This document shows positions 34,433 to 42,703 of a stretch of 64,000 nt of DNA, one piece after another. Under the pieces are notes generated by a model. That model made no database searches and had not been told where the DNA came from. It saw only the letters and a list, made by a program, of their open reading frames with translations. The stretch's first letter is position 1, and each line of letters begins with the position of its first letter. Origin of the DNA: Gallionella sp. (lineage in GTDB: Bacteria; Pseudomonadota; Gammaproteobacteria; Burkholderiales; Gallionellaceae); assembly GCA_030645955.1 (NCBI GenBank), contig JAUSMR010000012.1, positions 1 through 64,000 of the forward strand. The letters are read 5' to 3'. A program made the translations under genes and the position numbers.

Positions 34433-35297
34433 TGGAATGTGCTCCGCTACGCGCCGCCAGCCAGGCCAACAGGGTGACGATCAACATCAGCAGCAACCCC
34501 GAGGCGAACAGTGCGGCACGGTGATCGCCCGTGGCGTAAGGCATTTCCAGCGCAATGTTCGCGGTCAGCACCCTGACCGGATCAAACAGGCTGGACGGTG
34601 TTTGCACCACGTTTCCCGCCACCATCAGTACCGCCATGGTTTCACCGAGCGCCCGCATCACGGCGAGCAGCACACCGGTCAGGATACCGGCGCGTGCCGC
34701 AGGCAAGGCCACGCCGAGAACGGTGCTTTTGCGATTGAGGCCCAGCGCGGCCGCGCCAAGCAAATTGGACACCGGCACCGCAGCCAGTGCGGCTTCGCTG
34801 GTCAGTGCCACGGTGGGTAAAATCATCAGCGCGAGTATTAGCATTGCTCCGAGCAGGCTGGCACCGGGCGGCTCCCAGCGTGCGATCAATGGCACCAGCA
34901 CGGTCAGCCCCCAAAGTCCATACACCACCGAGGGAATGCCGGCCAGCAATACCATGACACGGCGTAACGGCTTGACCAGCCAGCCGGGCGAGTAGAAGCG
35001 GCTGAATACCGCACTCAACACCCCCAACGGCACGGCAATCAACAGCGCGCCGCCACTTGCAGCCAGGCTCGCCCACAACATCGGGAGCAGATTGAACTGG
35101 CCGCTCACCGGAAACCAGCCTTCTCCAACAAAGAAACGCGACCACCCACCACCCAGAACCGGCCATGCTTCCCTGACCAACAACAGCAGCACCAGGCCGA
35201 GCAAAACCGCCACCGCCAGCGCAAGGCTCCCGGTCACCCTGGCGAGCATGGCATCAGCGCGCGAGGGGGACAAAATATTGTGCCGTGACCAGATCAT
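34425..35297 (-). CDS. pstC: Phosphate ABC transporter permease PstC
   Basis: A permease of about 290 residues with the PstC signatures LGVLSAVFSRFYSPGW, VMVLLAGIPSVVYGLWG and an EAA loop near EAALAAVPVSNLLGAAALG. The start is uncertain: 35318, 35297 and 35249 are in-frame ATGs. I chose 35297 because it leaves about 20 residues before the first membrane segment, as is usual; it overlaps the 3' end of pstS by 44 bp. None of the three has a strong ribosome-binding site. Confidence 0.88.
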   Translation of the reverse strand: MIWSRHNILSPSRADAMLARVTGSLALAVAVLLGLVLLLLVREAWPVLGGGWSRFFVGEGWFPVSGQFNLLPMLWASLAASGGALLIAVPLGVLSAVFSRFYSPGWLVKPLRRVMVLLAGIPSVVYGLWGLTVLVPLIARWEPPGASLLGAMLILALMILPTVALTSEAALAAVPVSNLLGAAALGLNRKSTVLGVALPAARAGILTGVLLAVMRALGETMAVLMVAGNVVQTPSSLFDPVRVLTANIALEMPYATGDHRAALFASGLLLMLIVTLLAWLAARSGAHSNA

Positions 35298-36099
35298 CGA
35301 CCGCCGCCGATTGTGCAAACTCTATAAACCGTTTGGCCAGGCCATTCGGCGCGCCTTTGCTGACCAGATTCAACGTGCGCGACAAGGGGAAGCGGCCATC
35401 GCGCACGTTGGCTGCGGTGGCTGCCACCCCGCCCATAGCCAGCAGATGGACAGGCGTGCCGTGTGCTTCCTCATACTCTGCCGTGCCTATCGAGACATAG
35501 CCTATCGCACCGACATTGCCCGCCACGGTCTTGATGCCTTGCTGGTTGTCGCCGATTACCACATGCGCACGGATTTCCGGATTCTTGAGCTGGAAATGGT
35601 GCAGGAACAATTCCAGCGTGGAACGGCCTTCGGCCTTGTTGATCACGGTGATCTTGCGATCCTCGCCGCCGACCTCGCGCCAGTTGGTAATCTGTCCGGT
35701 ATAGATTTGTTTGATCTGCTCGTCGCTGAGTGACTTCACCGGATTCTTCTGATGCAGGATAATACCGATGCCATCCGTCGCAATGCGGTGCGCCGTCAAG
35801 TCGCTTTCCTCCGGCTTGAGCGCGCGCGATGCCATGCCGATGTTCGCCAAACCCGCCCGTGCATCGTTCACCCCGCGCGTCGAACCGCCGCTTTGCACAT
35901 CAACACGTATGCCGGGGTTCAGTTTCTCGAAACGTTTGCCAATCTCCAATACCAGCGGGGCAATGGTGCTGGAGCCGGTCAATACGAGTTTCTGTCCATC
36001 AGCCAACGCATTGCTGTTCAACCCCGCCACGATGCAGGCCACCAAAACCCATCGCCAGTTTCGTTGCGCATGACTCACTTTCGTTCCATTCAGCAGCAA
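35254..36099 (-). CDS. pstS: Periplasmic phosphate-binding protein PstS
   Basis: A 281-residue substrate-binding protein with a signal peptide (hydrophobic WVLVACIVAGLNSNALADG). The phosphate-pocket signatures are present: LTGSSTIAPLV near residue 40, VQSGGSTRGVNDARAG near 68 and AEGRSTLELFLHHF near 153. Its start lies within the 3' end of the arsenite-methyltransferase-like gene (10-bp overlap), so it is co-transcribed with it. This raises the question whether it discriminates phosphate from arsenate. Confidence 0.9.
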   Translation of the reverse strand: MLLNGTKVSHAQRNWRWVLVACIVAGLNSNALADGQKLVLTGSSTIAPLVLEIGKRFEKLNPGIRVDVQSGGSTRGVNDARAGLANIGMASRALKPEESDLTAHRIATDGIGIILHQKNPVKSLSDEQIKQIYTGQITNWREVGGEDRKITVINKAEGRSTLELFLHHFQLKNPEIRAHVVIGDNQQGIKTVAGNVGAIGYVSIGTAEYEEAHGTPVHLLAMGGVAATAANVRDGRFPLSRTLNLVSKGAPNGLAKRFIEFAQSAAVDDLVTAQYFVPLAR

Positions 36100-37127
36100 C
36101 CGGAAGTCGCGGTGCTTTTATCCTGTGCAAACGGGATGTCGCTGCCGCAACCGGGAAAAATTCCGTAATGCTGGCTGAAGTCGCCGATGAACTCGAAGTG
36201 CTGCCGGAAGCGTGTGTCACGCAGCATGTGCCAGGTATTGCCGCAAACCGGGAAAACACGCCCGGCTTCGATGTCATGATGCCGGTCGAGGATAAAGCGA
36301 TGCGCATGATCGGGGATCGTGCCGCGATAGATCACTGCCTGCCCGTAATCCTCGCAAGCCGATTCCAGTCCATCCAGTTTGAACAGCCGATAGGTGGCCG
36401 AGTAGAAACGCAAATTACCCACGCGTGGAGTAAGCTTCGGATCGGTAATTTCCAGCGGACGGCTTTCGACCAGACGCGGGTCGGCAAAGCCATGGCGGTG
36501 CGCCAGCCGCAAGAAATCGTTCCAGTACAGCGCGCCACCCAGACATTCCCCGTAGAGCACGGGATCGTTGCGCACCGCGTCAGGCACTCTGCGGTCGGCA
36601 TAGACATCCGAAAAATAGAATTCACCACCCGGCTTGAGCAGACGATGCACCTCGCGCAGCACTGCATCTTTGTCCGGCGACAGATTGATCACGCAATTCG
36701 ACACGATGACATCGAAACTATTTGGCTCCAGCCCAAGCTCATCGAGTTTCTCGATATAGCCCTGCTTGAACATGACGTTGTCAAAACCAAACGCCTCCGC
36801 ATGATAGGCGCGATGGCTTTCCGCAACCCCAAGCTGTTCTTCCGTCATGTCGACACCGACCACCTGACCGCGCGCCCCCGCCAGTTGCGCCAGTGCATAG
36901 ACATCCCGCCCGGAGCCGCTGCCCAAGTCCAGAATCCGGCAGCCCTCCAGCAACGGCGGGCAAACCAGACCGCAACCGTAATAGCGCGACATCACTTCGG
37001 GGTGGATGCGCGCCAGTAGCGGCTTGAGCCAGACCGGCACCTGTGTAGCGTCGCAACAGGCAGAGGTCTTCAGGTCGCCTGAAGTCTGAAGCTGTTTGCC
37101 GTAATAATCCTTGACGATTTCATGCAT
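36090..37127 (-). CDS. ArsM-like arsenite methyltransferase, long form
   Basis: A 345-residue SAM methyltransferase. SAM motif I is ILDLGSGSGRDVYAL near residue 65; the arsenic-binding Cys candidates are Cys24-Cys25, Cys145 in SNCVINL and Cys195 in GECLGGAL, matching the ArsM pattern. After the methyltransferase domain it has about 75 extra residues ending in SGCC, the typical longer ArsM layout. ATG 37127 follows CAGGGGAATGCC. It is the first gene of a five-gene unit with pstSCAB, which is unusual and links arsenic methylation to phosphate uptake. Confidence 0.8.
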   Translation of the reverse strand: MHEIVKDYYGKQLQTSGDLKTSACCDATQVPVWLKPLLARIHPEVMSRYYGCGLVCPPLLEGCRILDLGSGSGRDVYALAQLAGARGQVVGVDMTEEQLGVAESHRAYHAEAFGFDNVMFKQGYIEKLDELGLEPNSFDVIVSNCVINLSPDKDAVLREVHRLLKPGGEFYFSDVYADRRVPDAVRNDPVLYGECLGGALYWNDFLRLAHRHGFADPRLVESRPLEITDPKLTPRVGNLRFYSATYRLFKLDGLESACEDYGQAVIYRGTIPDHAHRFILDRHHDIEAGRVFPVCGNTWHMLRDTRFRQHFEFIGDFSQHYGIFPGCGSDIPFAQDKSTATSGCC

Positions 37128-37260
37128 GGCATTCCCCTGAAATGATTGTATGGTGATGAGGCTATCGTTGCGTATCGTATCAGACAAACTGGCGCACGGG
37201 GAAGTTCGAGAGCAATAATTCGACGATCAGTTTTGACCAGCCCCTCACCCGGCTTCCGGT
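37128..37260 (-). promoter_or_regulatory. Upstream region of the arsM-pst operon with a repeated leader motif
   Basis: On the minus strand, TAGCCTCATCACCATACAAT continuing to CATTTCAGGGGAATGCC lies just before the ATG. Almost the same string (TAGCCTCATCGCCAAACAAT, then TATTTCAGGGG) precedes the MerA-like gene at 38698-38729. The shared 35-base block covers the ribosome-binding site and the probable promoter end, so the two genes are likely co-regulated or share a duplicated 5' region. Confidence 0.5.
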
Positions 37261-38688
37261 TTATCGGATGACTTTTTTCAGCAATTTGATAATCGGGTTG
37301 TTCCCCATTTTTGCGGCGTAGTGGTACTTCGAGGGCTGCCGTATGACATCGGAGTAGCTGGGATACAGGTGGATCGCCTGCCATATCCGCTCAAAGGGGA
37401 TGTTGAAATGCTTTGCCAATTGTATTTCGTGCAGCACCTCGGAGGCATGCATGCCGAGTATGTGTGCGCCGATGATTTTCCCCTTTTTGTCCAGGATGAT
37501 CTTGCTCATGCCGAACTCTTCGATGTCCGTCCGCGCCCTGTCGATCTTGCTGTAGTCGAAGCGAAGTACCTTGATCGCATCACCGTGTGCGGTCCGCGCC
37601 TCCTCTTCCGTGAGACCGGCATGCGCCAGTTCCGGATCGGTGAAGGTGCACCAGATCACATCGCTGTAATTAGCCCGCCGCTTTATCGGCAAAAACGCGT
37701 TGGAACAGGCGAGGATCGCCTGGTATTCAGCCATGTGGCTGAAACGGTACGGCCCGGCAACGTCGCCGCAGGCGTAAATGTTGTCCGCTGCAGTCCGCAG
37801 CCATTCGTCCACCTCGATGCCGCTGCTGTTGTAGCGGACTCCCGCTTTTTCGAGGTCTAGCCCTTCCATGTTCGGTTTCCGCCCCGAGGCGATAAAGATG
37901 CTTTGCGCGGTGATGTCTTTACGCTGGCCGTCCTGCGTTTCCACAGTAAGGATGATCCGCGATGCATCTCCCGACAGCTTTACCGCTTTGGCCGACGTTA
38001 CGATGTTCAGCCCTTCGCCCCGCATTTTGCCGGCAAGCATGTCCGCAAGCTCCCGGTCTTCCCGGAAAAGTATCCGGTCGAACGTTTCCACCACCGTGGT
38101 CTCAACGCCCAGCCGGTTGAAGGCCGACGCCAGCTCTATCCCGATCGGACCGCCGCCGAGCACCACCAGCGAGCGCGGCAATGTATCGAGGGCGAACACC
38201 GTGCTGTTGGTGAGATAGGGTGTTTTGTCTATCCCTTCGATGGAAGGGATGAGCGGGCTGGAGCCGGTGGCAATGATGATCTTGTTCGCGGTGATCGTCT
38301 TGCCACCCATCACGACCGTGTGATTATCGGTAAACTGCGGGTCGCCGAAAAACAGGTCGATTCCCAGCGCCTTGAAGCTTGCGGGGAGGTGGGTGTTGTA
38401 AACCTTTTCAACGATGGAGCGGACGTGCCGCATTACGCCGCCGGTATTAATGGCGATGGGTGCTTCGGTCGTGAGGCCCAGCGTGTCAAGCTGTTTCAAT
38501 TCGTGGGCTGCTTTGGCGGTTCTGATCAGGGCCTTGCTCGGTATGCAGCCGAAGTTGGTGCATTCCCCGCCCAGCTTCCCTTTTTCTATCACGGCGACGC
38601 TTTTGCCGAAACCCCGCGCCACTTTGGAAGAAACCAACCCGGCCGCGCCGCCGCCGAGTACTAACAGGTCATAGTCGAATTTTGCCAT
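37261..38688 (-). CDS. MerA-like class I flavoprotein disulfide reductase
   Basis: A 475-residue FAD/NAD(P)H oxidoreductase. The FAD Rossmann motif is LLVLGGGAAGLVSSKVA; the redox-active disulfide is Cys43/Cys48 in GGECTNFGCIPSKA; the NAD-binding motif is VVLGGGPIGIELASAF; ACGDVAGPYRF is the second FAD motif. The C-terminus carries HLYPSYSDVIRQPSKYHYAA in place of the lipoamide dehydrogenase HPHPT motif. There is no N-terminal metal-binding domain and no C-terminal Cys pair, so it is not a true mercuric reductase. Such proteins accompany TVP38 and arsenosugar genes. Substrate unknown. Confidence 0.85.
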   Translation of the reverse strand: MAKFDYDLLVLGGGAAGLVSSKVARGFGKSVAVIEKGKLGGECTNFGCIPSKALIRTAKAAHELKQLDTLGLTTEAPIAINTGGVMRHVRSIVEKVYNTHLPASFKALGIDLFFGDPQFTDNHTVVMGGKTITANKIIIATGSSPLIPSIEGIDKTPYLTNSTVFALDTLPRSLVVLGGGPIGIELASAFNRLGVETTVVETFDRILFREDRELADMLAGKMRGEGLNIVTSAKAVKLSGDASRIILTVETQDGQRKDITAQSIFIASGRKPNMEGLDLEKAGVRYNSSGIEVDEWLRTAADNIYACGDVAGPYRFSHMAEYQAILACSNAFLPIKRRANYSDVIWCTFTDPELAHAGLTEEEARTAHGDAIKVLRFDYSKIDRARTDIEEFGMSKIILDKKGKIIGAHILGMHASEVLHEIQLAKHFNIPFERIWQAIHLYPSYSDVIRQPSKYHYAAKMGNNPIIKLLKKVIR

Positions 38689-38819
38689 CTTTGCTTTCCC
38701 CTGAAATAATTGTTTGGCGATGAGGCTATAGCCGAGCCAAAGAATTCATTTTACCGATTAACCGGAAAAAGAGGCCTTCGGGGTTAGAAAATAACCCGCA
38801 GCTGGCGAGGTGACCATAC

Positions 38820-39476
38820 CTATCGAATTTTTGCCACTTCCCATTCCGCGACGCCATCCCGCAAATGTGCAGACTTAAAACCCTCCTTGCGCAACAGCTC
38901 TACTGCATCTATCGCCATCAGGCAATAAGGGCCGCGGCAGTAGGCAACAATTGGCCTGTCCTTTGGCAGTTCCGCAAGCCGTTGGCGCAGCTCGTCGATT
39001 GGAATGGAGCGAGCGAATGGAAGATGTGTCTCCAGGTACTCCTCCGTTGGGCGTACATCCAGCACGACCACTTCCCCACGGCGTGCCATCTTCATCAGCG
39101 TTTCACGATCATTGGGCACCAGATCGCTCGGTTGCGTAGCGATTTTCTGTAATTCCATTTGCAGCTCAATCAGTCGATCTTCGGCTAGAGCATGGATATG
39201 CACCCATAAATCGGCGACCGCCTTGTTGGCCAGACGGTAGAGGATGTTCTTGCCCCGCCGCTCGGTTTCAACCAGATGGGCACCCCGCAACTCGCGCAGA
39301 TGGGCACTGGCCAGCTTCATGCTGATAGAAGCCTCACGCGCAAGCATTTCTACCGTCTTTTCACCCTGACAAAGCAACTCGATCAACTCCAGCCGCTTGG
39401 GGCTTGAGAATACCTTGCCTATCCGGGCTACCTGTTCATAAAGCAGGTCTTTGATCTTGCGTGCGTCTTTCACCAT
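38820..39476 (-). CDS. ArsR-family regulator fused to a rhodanese domain
   Basis: A 218-residue protein with an N-terminal ArsR winged helix (residues about 15-95; FSSPKRLELIELLCQGEKTV, then SMKLASAHLRELRGAHLV) and a C-terminal rhodanese domain with active Cys180 in VAYCRGPYCLMA and a second Cys185 five residues on. Such fusions are thought to sense sulfane sulfur or thiol-reactive metals. It is divergent from the DsrE-family gene and close to the MerA-like gene; a palindrome in the intergenic region is its likely operator. Confidence 0.88.
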   Translation of the reverse strand: MVKDARKIKDLLYEQVARIGKVFSSPKRLELIELLCQGEKTVEMLAREASISMKLASAHLRELRGAHLVETERRGKNILYRLANKAVADLWVHIHALAEDRLIELQMELQKIATQPSDLVPNDRETLMKMARRGEVVVLDVRPTEEYLETHLPFARSIPIDELRQRLAELPKDRPIVAYCRGPYCLMAIDAVELLRKEGFKSAHLRDGVAEWEVAKIR

Positions 39477-39536
39477 AACAATCCGATAATTATTTGATTG
39501 CGAATTATAACAGCAAACAATTTGTTGATGATTCTA

Positions 39537-39585
39537 TTGACATCGTGTGCGGATATTGTTTTAATCATTCTAACAATCGTTGGAT
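39537..39585 (+). promoter_or_regulatory. dsrE-like gene promoter with candidate ArsR operator
   Basis: TTGACA (39537-39542) and TTTAAT (39560-39565), 17 bases apart, form a near-consensus sigma-70 promoter reading toward the DsrE-family gene. Directly downstream, ATTCTAACAATCGTTGGAT (39567-39585) is an imperfect inverted repeat over the expected start of transcription. This is a typical place for repression by the divergent ArsR-rhodanese protein. Confidence 0.6.
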
Positions 39586-39608
39586 TATTATAACCAAGAG
39601 AGGTAATT

Positions 39609-39959
39609 ATGAAATACCTGATGATCCTGAATGACGCTCCTTATGGCACGGAGCGCAGCTATAACGGATTGCGGCTTGCGCGCACGTTGCTCAAGACGGG
39701 CGAAGCGGAGGTCAAGATGTTCCTGATCGGTGACGCGGCCACATGCGCCAAAAATGGTCAGAAGGTGCCGCAAGGTTATTACAACATCGGCGACATGCTG
39801 GGCATGGTCGCGCGGAATGGTGGAGAAGTCGGCGTGTGCGGAAGTTGCCTTGATGCGCGCGGCATCGCTGCCGGGGAGCTGATCGACGGCGCGTCGCACA
39901 GCACTATGGATCAAGTTACTGCATGGACGCAGTGGGCCGACAAAGTTATCGTTTTCTGA
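39609..39959 (+). CDS. DsrE/DsrF-like family protein
   Basis: A 116-residue protein of the DsrE/YchN fold: MKYLMILNDAPYGTERSYNG at the start, VKMFLIGDAATCAKNGQ, and VGVCGSCLDARG with Cys77 and Cys80 plus Cys46. DsrE-type proteins pass sulfane sulfur or bind thiols in the cytoplasm. ATG 39609 follows AGAGAGG. The divergent rhodanese-type regulator and the downstream SQR remnant indicate a sulfide or polysulfide response. Confidence 0.85.
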   Translation: MKYLMILNDAPYGTERSYNGLRLARTLLKTGEAEVKMFLIGDAATCAKNGQKVPQGYYNIGDMLGMVARNGGEVGVCGSCLDARGIAAGELIDGASHSTMDQVTAWTQWADKVIVF

Positions 39960-40028
39960 TGAAACAACTAGCCATTCCACTAGGTTGCCAAAAGACTGCA
40001 ACCAAGTGTCTGGTTATAGAGGGATGAG

Positions 40029-40263
40029 ATGAGTCGCACGGTATTGGTATTGGGCGCGGGGATCGGCGGCATCGTTGCCGCCGAGACGTTGCGCAAGCTA
40101 CTGCCCGCTTCAGGCCGCGTGATTGCGGCGGTCGCGCGGGCATCGCGGCAAGGGGAATTTCTACGCTGAGCCTACACCGCAAGTAGAGATGCGCGGGCCA
40201 AATCGCTTCTGGCACGAAGGCAAAATACTCTACGAGAAATACTGGCTGTACCGCCGCTTCTGA
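40029..40263 (+). pseudogene. Internally deleted sulfide:quinone-oxidoreductase-like gene
   Basis: The first 31 codons (MSRTVLVLGAGIGGIVAAET and on to SGRVIA) are the FAD-binding start of an SQR-type flavoprotein. Almost immediately afterwards, in another frame, the sequence reads GKGNFYAEPTPQVEMRG, then EGKILYEKYWLYRRF and a stop, which is the C-terminus of the same family. The middle, about 300 residues, is missing. The in-frame product ends at 48 codons. It sits between the DsrE-like gene and the RND exporter. Confidence 0.8.
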
Positions 40264-40307
40264 AGCAATGCATCGCATTCGGCAACAACCAATTTAAGGG
40301 AAAAACC

Positions 40308-42659
40308 ATGTTCAAGTTTTCGCTCGTCGAATTTTCCATCCGTCGTCCGAAGCTGGTTATCTGGGCGACAGTAGCACTCACGCTGCTGTTTCTCACCCAG
40401 TTTCCGCGCATCGCCACGGACACCAACCCGAAGCACATGCTGCCGGAAAACTCAGACGTGCGTGTCTGGAACGATGAGGTGGACAAGACCTTCGCTCTCT
40501 ACGAGGACACCATTGTCGTCGGCGTGGAAAACAATGCGGGCGTGCTCAACCGGGAAACGCTGACTCGCATCGCCCGCGTCACCGACGCAATCATCAAGCT
40601 GGAAGGCGTGGCGAGCCGCGATGTAAACAGCTTCACCACCATCACCAATGTCACGGCGGAGGCCGGCACATTGAAAGTCGGGCCGCTCATGCCGGGCGCG
40701 CCACAGACAGATGCGGAAGTGGAAGCGCTACGCTCAGCGCTGTTCGGCAACCCGCTGCTGGTTGATCGCGTGATCTCGAAGGACGGCAAGACCACGGCCA
40801 TCTATGTGCCGCTGGAGAAGGGCTCCAATGGTGCCGTCATCGCCGCCAATATCCGCGAGATTGTGTCCAGGGAAAAAGGGCCGGAGCGCTACTACGTCGC
40901 AGGCGACCCGGTGGCACGCGATACCTTCGGCGCCGAGATGTTCAAGCTGATGGCTATCTTTGCGCCCATCGCCGGCATGATCATGTTCGCCGCGATTCAG
41001 CTTATGTTCCGCAACCTTGCGCTCTCCTTCGCCATGATGGGCGTCTCCATGGCGGCGATCATCTGGAGCATGGGGGCGCTGATCGGCGCCGGCTATCCGG
41101 TGCATATCATGAGCTCGATGGCGCCGGTCTTTCTGATGGCGATTGCCACCGACAGCATCCACATCTTCAACGAATTCTATTTCCGCTACCGCGAGAAGCA
41201 TGACAAGCTCGCGGCGATCCGCGAGACCATGGCGACAGTGAGCCGCCCGGTGCGCTTCACGGCGCTCGCCACGGCAGCCGGCTTCGCCGTGCTGCTGTTC
41301 ATGAACATCGTGCCTGTGCAGGTATTCGGCGGGCTGATCGCCTTCGGCACAGTGGTGTTGCGGCTGTTCTCCTTCAGCCTGATTCCGGCCATCCTCACCT
41401 TCGTCAAGGAAGAAAAAATCGCCCGCGCCGTCGAGCACGAAAACATAAAACTGGATCGTACCGCGAGCTTCCTGCGCCGCATTGCCGAAGTGGGCGCGAT
41501 ACGCCCGCTGGTCACCGCGCTGGTGGGCATGGTACTGGTGGCGGTGGCCATCGTCGGCACCACGAAGATTCACGTCAACAACAATCTGGTGGCCTGGTTC
41601 AAGCAGTCGAGCGAAATCCACATAGCCGACACGGCAATGAACCAGGCCTTGGGCGGTACATCGCTCGGCTATCTGGTGGTGCAATCCAAAGAGCCGGAGT
41701 TCATGAAACGGCCGGAAGCCATGCACTGGCTGGAGGGGCTGCAACGCCATCTGGAAACCATGCCGGTAGTGGGCAAGACCTTCTCTGTCGCCGATTACGT
41801 GAAACGCATCAACCGCGTCCTGCACGATAACGACCAAAAATTCGACACGGTTCCGGAAACTCAGGATACGGTCGGTCAATATCTGTTCCTGTTCAGTATG
41901 TCGGCCAAACCCGCAGACCTGGATAACGTGGTCGATTCCACCTTCCAGAAAGCTAATCTGTGGGTACAACTCAAGACATGGGATGCGGAAGCCATGCGTC
42001 AGGTGATTCAGGCAGCGGACTCCTACCAGAAGACCCACCCGCTGGCGGTGACAGTGAAACCGGCCGGCATCGCCTACTTCAACCTGGTGTGGAACGACGA
42101 GGTGCTGGGTGACCTGGTGCTCGGCCTCATGCTGGCACTGGTGGTGGTGTACGCCATCCTGGCGCTGGACTTCCGCTCGGCCAAGTGGGCGCTGGTGGCC
42201 TATGTGCCGCTGCTGTTCACTATCCTGCTGATCTACGGCGTGGTCGGCTTCGTCGGCAAGGACTTTGACATGCCGCTGTCGGTGATGAGCACGCTGTCGC
42301 TCGGCATGGCGGTGGATTTCTCCATACACTTCATCAGCCGCTTCCGCCAGCGCCTGGCCGAAACGGGCGGTGGCACGAGTGAAGGGGCGTTGCGGGAGGC
42401 GCTACTGTGGACAGCAGCACGCCCGGGCAAGGGCATTCTGCGCAATGCGCTGCTGTTCGCTGCGGCCTTCTCGGTGATGCTGTTCGCACCCCTCACGCCC
42501 TACATCGCGGTGGGCGCCTTCATCGTCTCGATGATGCTGCTCTCTGCGCTGCTCACTATCCTTTATCTGCCCGCTCTGGTGATGCTGGGGAGAAATTGGC
42601 TGTTCGACCAAACCCCCTCCAACTCCCCCTTGTCAGGGGGAGAGCCGCTCCTCCCCTGA
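40308..42659 (+). CDS. RND/MMPL-family exporter (COG1033 type)
   Basis: A 783-residue RND-superfamily protein with two repeats of one membrane segment, a periplasmic loop and five further segments. Sterol-sensing/MMPL-type motifs are present, such as MAIATDSIHIFNEFYFRYRE near residue 283 and GMAVDFSIHFISRFRQRL near 668, with the proton-relay Asp. This group exports lipids or hydrophobic compounds and is usually paired, as here, with a LolA-like periplasmic protein and an outer-membrane protein. The last residues (SNSPLSGGEPLLP) are encoded by an inserted palindromic repeat, so the original C-terminus was replaced. Confidence 0.88.
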   Translation: MFKFSLVEFSIRRPKLVIWATVALTLLFLTQFPRIATDTNPKHMLPENSDVRVWNDEVDKTFALYEDTIVVGVENNAGVLNRETLTRIARVTDAIIKLEGVASRDVNSFTTITNVTAEAGTLKVGPLMPGAPQTDAEVEALRSALFGNPLLVDRVISKDGKTTAIYVPLEKGSNGAVIAANIREIVSREKGPERYYVAGDPVARDTFGAEMFKLMAIFAPIAGMIMFAAIQLMFRNLALSFAMMGVSMAAIIWSMGALIGAGYPVHIMSSMAPVFLMAIATDSIHIFNEFYFRYREKHDKLAAIRETMATVSRPVRFTALATAAGFAVLLFMNIVPVQVFGGLIAFGTVVLRLFSFSLIPAILTFVKEEKIARAVEHENIKLDRTASFLRRIAEVGAIRPLVTALVGMVLVAVAIVGTTKIHVNNNLVAWFKQSSEIHIADTAMNQALGGTSLGYLVVQSKEPEFMKRPEAMHWLEGLQRHLETMPVVGKTFSVADYVKRINRVLHDNDQKFDTVPETQDTVGQYLFLFSMSAKPADLDNVVDSTFQKANLWVQLKTWDAEAMRQVIQAADSYQKTHPLAVTVKPAGIAYFNLVWNDEVLGDLVLGLMLALVVVYAILALDFRSAKWALVAYVPLLFTILLIYGVVGFVGKDFDMPLSVMSTLSLGMAVDFSIHFISRFRQRLAETGGGTSEGALREALLWTAARPGKGILRNALLFAAAFSVMLFAPLTPYIAVGAFIVSMMLLSALLTILYLPALVMLGRNWLFDQTPSNSPLSGGEPLLP

Positions 42660-42683
42660 CAAGGGGAGGCCGGGAGGGGTTTT
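42610..42683. repeat. REP-like palindrome overlapping the 3' end of the exporter gene
   Basis: Two arms, AACCCCCTCCAACTCCCCCT with TGTCAGGGGG and CTCCCCTGACAAGGGGAGG with GGGAGGGGTTTT, form a long imperfect hairpin. It spans the exporter stop codon and ends in a T tract, so it could also act as a terminator or attenuator ahead of the LolA-like gene. Related GGGGGAG palindromes lie at 26570 and 26755. Confidence 0.65.
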
Positions 42684-42703
42684 AACAATCTAAGGAGGCT
42701 GAC

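Noticed and set aside
34179..34820. Long plus-strand frames across pstA and pstC
   Set aside because: These are reverse-strand shadows of the permease genes; both permeases have clear family motifs.
37261..38688. True mercuric reductase (merA)
   Set aside because: Neither an N-terminal metal-binding domain nor the C-terminal vicinal Cys pair is present, and no other mer gene is nearby.
40734..42329. 531-codon open frame antisense to the RND exporter gene
   Set aside because: It is rich in His, Gln, Arg and Asp, as expected from the reverse complement of a GC-rich coding sequence, and has no recognisable domain.
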